Assembly (NCBI GenBank): GCA_943326825.2
Contig: CALPUT020000054.1
Location: 1-10,777, forward strand
Reading direction: 5' to 3'
DNA: 10,777 nucleotides
Origin: Chryseobacterium gleum
GTDB taxonomy: Bacteria; Bacteroidota; Bacteroidia; Flavobacteriales_D; Crocinitomicaceae
Part shown: in pieces, positions 6,157 to 10,777 of the stretch
Layout: each line of letters starts with the position of its first letter
Numbering within the stretch: position 1 is the first letter of the stretch
Translations under genes and position numbers: made by a program
Notes under the pieces: generated by a model
What the model was told of the DNA's origin: nothing
Seen by the model: the letters and a program-made list of their open reading frames with translations, nothing else
Databases searched by the model: none

Positions 6157-7177
6157 AATTTTTCACAGTTTGAATAAATGTTTTCACTTTTTCTGGATCT
6201 ATGTCTGGATATACTCCATGACCTAAATTCACAATATGGCGTCTACTTTTAAACGAATTTAACATATTATTTGTCAAGTTCTCCACTTCTTTATGCGAAG
6301 AATATAATGCACATGGATCTAAATTGCCTTGTAATGTCTTAGCTTCTCCAATTTCTTCACGAATTTTAACAAGATCCATGTTCCAATCTAAACCTACTGT
6401 ATTACAATTCAATTTCGCTACTGCATTTACTGAAGTAATCGCCCCTTTCGAAAACAAGGTAATCGGAACTTCATTTACTGCAGAAACAATTTTATCCAAG
6501 TATTTCAATCCAAATTCAGCATATTGTTCTGTTCCCAAAATACCCGCCCATGAGTCGAACACTTGTAACATATGAGCACCTGCTTTCACTTGTGCTTTCA
6601 AATACTGAATTGTAACATCTGTAATACGACTTAGCAACTCGTGTGCCAAAGTTGGATTAGTATATAATAATTTTCTTGATTCTGAGAATGTTTTTGAACC
6701 TCGACCTTCCACCATGTAACAGAAAATAGTCCAAGGTGCTCCTGCGAAACCAATTAATGGAACTCTTCCGTTCAATTCTTTGTTCGTTATACGAATCGCT
6801 TCTAACACATAACCTAAACGATCTTCTATGTCAAAATTCGTTTCAGCGTATTTCAAACCTTCTTCAGAACGTATTGTTTTCTCAAACCATGGACCGCTTT
6901 TTTCTATCATTTGATATTCTAATCCCATTGCTTCTGGAACTACTAAAATATCTGAAAAAATAATTGCTGCATCAACACCTAAAATATCAACTGGCTGAAT
7001 AGTAACTTCAGCTGCTCTTTCTGGTGTTTCTACCAATTCTTTAAATCCTGACAAAGAAGCTCTAACTTCTCTATATTCAGGTAAAATACGACCTGCCTGG
7101 CGCATTAACCAAACTGGATAACGCTCAATTGCTTCTCCTCTAGCAGCTCTTAATATTAAATCGTTCTGTAATTTCAT
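6140..7177 (-). CDS. hemE: Uroporphyrinogen decarboxylase
   Basis: A 345-residue cytoplasmic enzyme that decarboxylates the four acetate side chains of uroporphyrinogen III to give coproporphyrinogen III in haem synthesis. Both family signatures are present: PVWLMRQAGR at 21-30 and GFAGAPWT at 143-150. Predicted active-site residues are R26 and R30, D76 (in IIFSDIL), Y154 (in CYMVEG) and H320 (in NLGHG). The frame extends three codons to a TTG at 7186, but ATG 7177 is the usual family start. An exact TAnnTTTG box ends only six bases before this ATG, so the longer start would overlap the promoter. Length is normal. It lies 74 bases downstream of ung on the same strand, and the OmpA-family gene begins inside its 3' end. 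No other haem genes are in the window. Confidence 0.97.
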   Translation of the reverse strand: MKLQNDLILRAARGEAIERYPVWLMRQAGRILPEYREVRASLSGFKELVETPERAAEVTIQPVDILGVDAAIIFSDILVVPEAMGLEYQMIEKSGPWFEKTIRSEEGLKYAETNFDIEDRLGYVLEAIRITNKELNGRVPLIGFAGAPWTIFCYMVEGRGSKTFSESRKLLYTNPTLAHELLSRITDVTIQYLKAQVKAGAHMLQVFDSWAGILGTEQYAEFGLKYLDKIVSAVNEVPITLFSKGAITSVNAVAKLNCNTVGLDWNMDLVKIREEIGEAKTLQGNLDPCALYSSHKEVENLTNNMLNSFKSRRHIVNLGHGVYPDIDPEKVKTFIQTVKNYEIKF

Positions 7178-7183
7178 CGTAAA

Positions 7184-7213
7184 CAAAGATAATTATTAAT
7201 TGATAAACGACAA
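7184..7213 (-). promoter_or_regulatory. Bacteroidota-type promoter of hemE
   Basis: On the minus strand, TTG (7211-7213) is followed by 19 bases and TATCTTTG (7184-7191), an exact match to the TTG-N17-23-TAnnTTTG consensus of Bacteroidota sigma-ABfr. The -7 box ends six bases before the hemE ATG, so the transcript would have almost no leader. Confidence 0.7.
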
Positions 7214-7251
7214 TTTAATCATGTTCATATTTTAAGGTTGTGACATTCAAA

Positions 7252-7923
7252 TCACCATTGAATTTCTTTTTTTTCCTTAGTCCTTAAATAGTCGTTTGTC
7301 TTACTAAAATGTTTACATCCCAAAAAACCTCTGTAAGCAGATAATGGCGATGGATGAACTGATGTCAAAATTAAATTCTTATTTTGATCTACATTTTTCG
7401 CTTTATCAATTGCTTTCGAACCCCATAATAAATAAACAACCTCATCTTTTTGAGTACTTAACAAAGTGATAACAGCATCTGTAAACTGCTCCCAACCTCT
7501 ATTAGAATGACTTGCTGCGCTACCCTCACGAACAGTTAAAACACTATTCAATAAAAGTACACCTTGACTTGCCCAATGTTCTAAACTCCCATTTTCTGGA
7601 AATGGTTGACCTAAATCGTTTTCTATTTCTTTGAAAATATTTAACAAACTTTTAGGAAATGGTTTAACATCTTTCTCAACAGAGAAACATAAACCATGTG
7701 CATGCCCTTTTGTAGGATATGGATCTTGTCCTAAAATAACGACTTTCACTTGATCCACTGGACATTCATCAAATGCTCTGAAAATCTGATTAGCTTTTGG
7801 GAATATCGCTCCTTTTTGTTCAGAATATTCCGTTTTAACAAATGAAATTAACTCCTCAAAATACGGTTTATCAAATTCACTTTGAAGTAAAGATTTCCAA
7901 GATTCTTCTATTTTAACTTCCAT
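7252..7923 (-). CDS. ung: Uracil-DNA glycosylase (family 1)
   Basis: A 223-residue DNA-repair enzyme that hydrolyses uracil from DNA to start base-excision repair. Family 1 motifs are intact: GQDPYP at 65-70, with D67 as the water-activating Asp; FSVEKDVKPFPKSL at 80-93; LLLNSVLTVREG at 123-134, with N126 for uracil recognition; and the DNA-intercalating HPSPLS at 190-195, with H190 catalytic. The frame runs upstream to an ATG at 7974, adding 17 residues. The internal ATG at 7923 (MEVKIEESW) is chosen because this matches the usual N-terminus of flavobacterial Ung, and because a TATATTTG box at 7928-7935 lies just ahead of it and would make the longer start untranscribed. It is divergent from the lipoprotein gene, with hemE downstream on the same strand and no clear terminator in the 74-base gap, so some read-through into hemE is likely. 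Confidence 0.96.
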   Translation of the reverse strand: MEVKIEESWKSLLQSEFDKPYFEELISFVKTEYSEQKGAIFPKANQIFRAFDECPVDQVKVVILGQDPYPTKGHAHGLCFSVEKDVKPFPKSLLNIFKEIENDLGQPFPENGSLEHWASQGVLLLNSVLTVREGSAASHSNRGWEQFTDAVITLLSTQKDEVVYLLWGSKAIDKAKNVDQNKNLILTSVHPSPLSAYRGFLGCKHFSKTNDYLRTKEKKEIQW

Positions 7924-7927
7924 TGAA

Positions 7928-7935
7928 CAAATATA
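7928..7935 (-). promoter_or_regulatory. -7 element of ung promoter
   Basis: TATATTTG on the minus strand matches TAnnTTTG exactly and ends four bases before ATG 7923. No clean TTG lies at 17-23 bases upstream, so the -33 part is weak. If active, it gives a leaderless ung mRNA starting at or next to ATG 7923. Confidence 0.5.
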
Positions 7936-7991
7936 CTTTTCTGTTTTAATAGTTTTACTACATTTCTCACTCATTTTAATAAATGAACCTC

Positions 7992-8019
7992 TTGAAATTT
8001 TAAGATTCTAGTATCTTTG
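7992..8019 (+). promoter_or_regulatory. Bacteroidota-type promoter of the 8039 lipoprotein gene
   Basis: TTG (7992-7994), 17 bases, then TATCTTTG (8012-8019) fits the Bacteroidota consensus fully. It lies 19 bases before the ATG at 8039, leaving a short leader of roughly a dozen bases. It is back to back with the ung promoter. Confidence 0.75.
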
Positions 8020-8038
8020 TTCTGAAAAATTAATTTGC

Positions 8039-8803
8039 ATGAACTATTTATACTCATTTATAATTGCTGGAGTTTTATTTTCAAGTTGTACTTCAACTGA
8101 AAAAGAAGAAATCGAAACTCCACAAGAGGAGAAAGAAATGTCTTTAGAAGAATTAGCTAAAAGACATGTTGAAAGCGATTTACAAATTCCTTCTACTGAA
8201 AAATATTCAATGAGAATTTATAAAGAAAATTTAGATGGTGATGCTAAAGAGGATGCAATCATCACTGTAAACCGATTAGAAAATGCATTTAAAACGGCTG
8301 AAAAATCAGGTAAATCTGCGAAATTAGCTGAAATTGGTTTTATGGGAAATCACAATTATTTTTTCTATTATGATGGTGCTCTTGGTAAAATCACACCAAA
8401 TATTCCCGTAATGTCCTCACCATATTCTGAATTAAAAATCAATTTTGTTAATTTAATGTCAGATGCATATAAAGATGTTGTAATGGATTTTAGAATTTTG
8501 AATGCCTCATATAAAGACTTTATTACAATAAAAAATCACAACCCAAAAGTAATTTTTGAATGGAATGAATTTGAAAATCTTGGAAAAAACAATGCAACAG
8601 CTGTGTATTTTGACATTGTTGATAGAAATGTAGGTTTATCAAAAGACATTGTACTTTACAAAGCAAATCTAGATAACAATGTTGTCGGAATGTCTGATAT
8701 TTATCACTTTACTCCAATCATCAAAAAGACAAACGAAAAATTATATTCTTGGTTTTACAGTCCTGAACAAGGAAAATATTGTACGACAGATAAGAAGAAA
8801 TAA
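8039..8803 (+). CDS. Putative lipoprotein of unknown function
   Basis: I do not recognise this 254-residue protein beyond its export signal. It begins with a short lipoprotein signal: MNYLYSFIIAGVLFSSC, with a lipobox LFSSC and C17 as the acylated residue. A Glu/Lys-rich linker follows (EKEEIETPQEEKEMSLEEL, 21-39). At 63-74, ENLDGDAKEDAI contains spaced acidic residues (N64, D66, D68, D72) like a calcium-binding or FG-GAP type loop. The rest is a mixed, aromatic-rich globular region (GFMGNHNYFFYYDGALGK; YKDVVMDFRI) without membrane segments. The stop is followed within two bases by the terminator stem. It has its own promoter and is monocistronic. Base composition resembles its neighbours. 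It is likely anchored to a membrane face, but which face and what ligand cannot be told. Confidence 0.8.
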   Translation: MNYLYSFIIAGVLFSSCTSTEKEEIETPQEEKEMSLEELAKRHVESDLQIPSTEKYSMRIYKENLDGDAKEDAIITVNRLENAFKTAEKSGKSAKLAEIGFMGNHNYFFYYDGALGKITPNIPVMSSPYSELKINFVNLMSDAYKDVVMDFRILNASYKDFITIKNHNPKVIFEWNEFENLGKNNATAVYFDIVDRNVGLSKDIVLYKANLDNNVVGMSDIYHFTPIIKKTNEKLYSWFYSPEQGKYCTTDKKK

Positions 8804-8804
8804 A

Positions 8805-8851
8805 AAAAGGTGTCTTCGTCCGAAGTTTCGGACTTCGCTCAGACACCTTTT
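8805..8851. terminator. Compound (nested) hairpin terminator between the lipoprotein gene and purC
   Basis: The outer stem pairs 8805-8815 with 8841-8851 (AAAAGGTGTCT / AGACACCTTTT, 11 bp). Inside it, GTCCGAA (8818-8824) pairs with TTCGGAC (8827-8833), with TTCGCTC unpaired on the right side. Runs of A on the left (from 8802) and T on the right make it usable in both directions for the convergent genes. The core GGACTTCGCTCAGAC resembles dispersed palindromic repeats I recall from Bacteroidota genomes, so a mobile repeat origin is possible. Confidence 0.8.
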
Positions 8852-8870
8852 AAAATTATTTTTTTAGATA

Positions 8871-9818
8871 TTACATTTTCTTTAAAAAATCAACAACATT
8901 GTTTTCGATTCTTTGAGCGATGTTTGATGTATCAGCTTTAATAAATTGTTCCCCTGTGATTTTTTCATATAACTCAATGTATCTTTCAGTTACAGTGTTC
9001 ACAAATTCATCAGGCATTATTGGCATAGTTTGACCTTCCAATCCTTGAAAATCATTTTCAATTAACCATTGACGTACAAATTCTTTTGACAACTGTTTTT
9101 GTTGTTCTCCTTTTGCTTGTCTTTCAGCATAACCATCAGCATAGAAATATCTTGAAGAATCAGGTGTGTGAATTTCATCAATTAAAATCACTTCGCCATT
9201 TCTCATTCCGAATTCATACTTCGTATCCACTAAAATTAATCCCATTTTAGCAGCCATCTCTGTACCTCTTTGAAACAATGCTCTTGTGTAATTTTCCATT
9301 TGAACATAAATATGCTCTGGAACAATATTTTGATCTAAAATTTCTTCTCTTGAAGCATCGATATCATGTCCTTCTTCTGCTTTAATTGCAGGAGTAATAA
9401 TTGGTTCAGGAAAACGATCATTTTCTTTCATTCCTTCTGGCATTGTCACACCACACAACTCTCTTATCCCGGCTTGATATTGTCTTGCTGAATGTCCCGC
9501 TAAGTATCCACGAATAACCATTTCAACTCTCACCGGCTCACAAGCATAACCAACAGCTACAGCAGGATCTGGAGTTCCCAATAACCAGTTTGGTACGATA
9601 TCTTTTGTAGCATCCAAAAACATAGTTGCTACTTGATTTAATACTTGTCCTTTGTGAGGAATACCTTTAGGTAAAATATGATCAAATGCTGAAATTCGAT
9701 CCGAAGCCACCATCACAACTAAGTCATTTTCTAATGTGTATACATCACGAACTTTACCGTGATAAACTGCCTTTTGACCTGGAAAATTAAATTCTGTTGC
9801 TGTAATTGAATTACTCAT
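8871..9818 (-). CDS. purC: Phosphoribosylaminoimidazole-succinocarboxamide synthase (SAICAR synthetase)
   Basis: A 315-residue cytoplasmic enzyme of purine synthesis. It joins CAIR and aspartate, with ATP, to form SAICAR. Seen: the nucleotide-binding start GKVRDVY at 21-27; ASDRISAFDHILPKGIPHKG at 38-57; VEMVIRGYLAGHSARQY at 98-114; and the SAICAR synthetase signature region LVDTKYEFG at 196-204 with IDEIHTPDSSRY at 213-224. Length matches the long (~300-315 residue) type common in Bacteroidota rather than the ~237-residue E. coli type. ATG 9818 (MSNSITATEF) fits homologues; an in-frame ATG four codons upstream (9830, MKIN) is possible. The gene lies downstream of phoH on the same strand. The 96-base gap holds a TAATTTCG box and a small palindrome, so it may have its own promoter. 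It ends 19 bases before a shared terminator hairpin. Confidence 0.97.
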   Translation of the reverse strand: MSNSITATEFNFPGQKAVYHGKVRDVYTLENDLVVMVASDRISAFDHILPKGIPHKGQVLNQVATMFLDATKDIVPNWLLGTPDPAVAVGYACEPVRVEMVIRGYLAGHSARQYQAGIRELCGVTMPEGMKENDRFPEPIITPAIKAEEGHDIDASREEILDQNIVPEHIYVQMENYTRALFQRGTEMAAKMGLILVDTKYEFGMRNGEVILIDEIHTPDSSRYFYADGYAERQAKGEQQKQLSKEFVRQWLIENDFQGLEGQTMPIMPDEFVNTVTERYIELYEKITGEQFIKADTSNIAQRIENNVVDFLKKM

Positions 9819-9833
9819 GTTTATTTTCATTTT

Positions 9834-9847
9834 GTGAGTATTCTCAC
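9834..9847. promoter_or_regulatory. Short palindrome in the purC leader (GTGAG-N4-CTCAC)
   Basis: GTGAG (9834-9838) and CTCAC (9843-9847) form an inverted repeat with a 4-base spacer, three bases upstream of the alternative purC ATG at 9830 and 15 bases upstream of ATG 9818. It could be a small operator or an RNA hairpin near the ribosome site. This rests on symmetry alone. Confidence 0.3.
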
Positions 9848-9867
9848 GTTATAATTTTATTTTTTTG

Positions 9868-9875
9868 CGAAATTA
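9868..9875 (-). promoter_or_regulatory. Possible -7 element for purC
   Basis: TAATTTCG on the minus strand matches TAnnTTTG at 7 of 8 positions, 49 bases ahead of ATG 9818 and downstream of the phoH stop. No TTG sits at the expected spacing, so it is tentative. phoH-purC co-transcription is the alternative. Confidence 0.3.
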
Positions 9876-9914
9876 CAAAAATCAATCTTTGCTAATGCTT
9901 AATCGAATATTATT

Positions 9915-10777
9915 TCAATTTTTTGTTTTCTTTTCTTCAACTTCAGCCTTGTCAAAAGCATCAATAATTTTCTTCACCAAAGCATGACGAATGACATCGT
10001 TTTGATTCAATCGAACGATACCAATATCCTCTACATCTTTCAAAACACCCAATGCATAGGATAAACCTGATTTTTGTTGTCTCGGTAAATCAACTTGTGA
10101 CATATCTCCAGTTATGACGAATTTAGCAGTCATCCCCATACGTGTTAAAAACATTTTCATCTGCATCGTAGTCGTATTCTGTGCTTCATCTAAAATCACA
10201 AACGCTTTATCCAATGTCCTTCCTCTCATGAATGCTAAAGGTGCAATTTCAATCACACCATACTCGATCATTTCAGCTAATTTTTCTCCTGGAATCATAT
10301 CACGCAATGCATCGTACAAAGGCATCATGTAAGGATCTAGTTTCTCTTTCAAGTCACCAGGTAAAAAACCTAAATTCTCCCCTGCTTCTACTGCTGGTCG
10401 AGTTAAAATAATACGCTTAATTTCTTTTGCTTTTAAAGCTCTAACAGCTAAGGCAACCGCAGTATAAGTTTTCCCAGTTCCCGCAGGACCAACAGCAAAA
10501 ACCATATCATGCTTATTAACAGCTTCTACTAATTTACGTTGATTATTTGTTCTAGCTTTAATCTTTACACCACCAGTTCCATGAACTAAAGTATCTGTAG
10601 CTTCCTTAGAAACCATTAAAGCACCGTCTTCATCCATCAATTCTTTTACATCACTTTCTGATAAATGATTGAATTTTTGAAAAAACTGAACCAACAATTC
10701 GAATTTATGTTCAAATTCTTTAATACCATCATCATCTCCTGTAATTGTTAACACATTTCCACGTGCAACTATTTTTA
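9915..10777 (-). CDS. phoH: PhoH family protein (P-loop ATPase), 5' end outside window
   Basis: Cytoplasmic P-loop ATPase of the PhoH/PhoH-like (PhoL) family, related to the N-terminal part of superfamily 1 helicases. Its role is not firmly established, with links to RNA metabolism and phosphate starvation in other bacteria. About 287 residues are visible. The frame stays open to the right edge (K-I-V-A-R-G-N precede the GTG at 10754), so that GTG is not the start; ~30-40 residues are missing relative to the usual ~315-320. Walker A is GPAGTGKT (10467-10490) and Walker B is FVILDEAQN (10182-10208), followed by the sensor-like VITGDMSQVDLP. RTNNQRKLVEAV before Walker A is the Q-motif-like segment typical of the family. 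The C-terminus ends in a Lys/Glu-rich tail. The gene is followed on the same strand by purC, a neighbour pair I recall as common in flavobacteria. Family call is secure. Confidence 0.93.
   Translation of the reverse strand, partial: KIVARGNVLTITGDDDGIKEFEHKFELLVQFFQKFNHLSESDVKELMDEDGALMVSKEATDTLVHGTGGVKIKARTNNQRKLVEAVNKHDMVFAVGPAGTGKTYTAVALAVRALKAKEIKRIILTRPAVEAGENLGFLPGDLKEKLDPYMMPLYDALRDMIPGEKLAEMIEYGVIEIAPLAFMRGRTLDKAFVILDEAQNTTTMQMKMFLTRMGMTAKFVITGDMSQVDLPRQQKSGLSYALGVLKDVEDIGIVRLNQNDVIRHALVKKIIDAFDKAEVEEKKTKN

Noticed and set aside
6324..6963. Two plus-strand frames (83 and 75 codons) inside hemE
   Set aside because: Both lie antisense to conserved hemE coding sequence, with no start signals or family features.
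8679..8867. Plus-strand frame of 62 codons overlapping the end of the lipoprotein gene
   Set aside because: It runs through the terminator hairpin in an alternative frame, and its end is encoded by the stem-loop. Not a credible gene.
10114..10332. Plus-strand frame of 72 codons inside phoH
   Set aside because: It is antisense to the PhoH ATPase core around Walker B.
1..10777. Defence system, prophage, transposon, CRISPR array or other mobile island
   Set aside because: All genes belong to housekeeping or envelope families or are a lone lipoprotein. No transposase, integrase, terminal repeats, regularly spaced repeats or shift in base use is visible.

Overview
The window reads as A+T-rich chromosomal DNA from a member of the Bacteroidota, most likely class Flavobacteriia (Flavobacteriaceae or Weeksellaceae). 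Three things point there. Upstream regions carry TTG / TAnnTTTG promoter elements instead of the sigma70 -35/-10 pair. There are almost no Shine-Dalgarno sequences. Several protein types are typical of the phylum: a short-form AMP nucleosidase, an M49 dipeptidyl-peptidase III lipoprotein, an OmpA protein with a jelly-roll-like front half, and a phoH-purC pair. The genus cannot be fixed from sequence alone.

Left part, plus strand (1-3868): the 3' end of a DUF1015 gene, a YggS/PLPBP pyridoxal-phosphate homeostasis gene and an exported DUF1684 gene are joined by two successive 4-base ATGA overlaps. A dipeptidyl-peptidase III lipoprotein gene follows after 43 bases. A strong hairpin terminator (3928-3961) closes this run. 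A monocistronic AMP nucleosidase gene (amn, 4064-4834) follows and converges on the next block at a second strong, bidirectional terminator (4921-4958).

Middle part, minus strand (4975-7923): ung (uracil-DNA glycosylase), hemE (uroporphyrinogen decarboxylase) and an OmpA-family envelope gene, read in that order. The OmpA gene starts inside the last 17 bases of hemE. hemE and ung each have an exact TAnnTTTG box only 6 and 4 bases before the chosen ATG, which suggests leaderless or nearly leaderless mRNAs. A lipoprotein gene of unknown function (8039-8803, plus strand) diverges from ung and has a well-formed promoter.

Right part, minus strand (8871-10777): phoH (5' end cut by the window edge) followed by purC (SAICAR synthetase). 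They converge on the lipoprotein gene at a compound hairpin terminator (8805-8851).

The content is mainly housekeeping: PLP homeostasis, purine synthesis and AMP breakdown, haem synthesis, uracil repair, peptide degradation and cell envelope. I see no RNA genes, CRISPR, transposons, phage genes or defence genes, and no stretch over 300 bases lacks a gene. The more unusual signals are promoter boxes abutting start codons, two unrelated heptamer tandem repeats each about 10 bases after a stop codon, a nested hairpin carrying a repeat-like core, an OmpA-like domain lacking its usual peptidoglycan-binding Asp, and the tightly coupled DUF1015-yggS-DUF1684 cassette.
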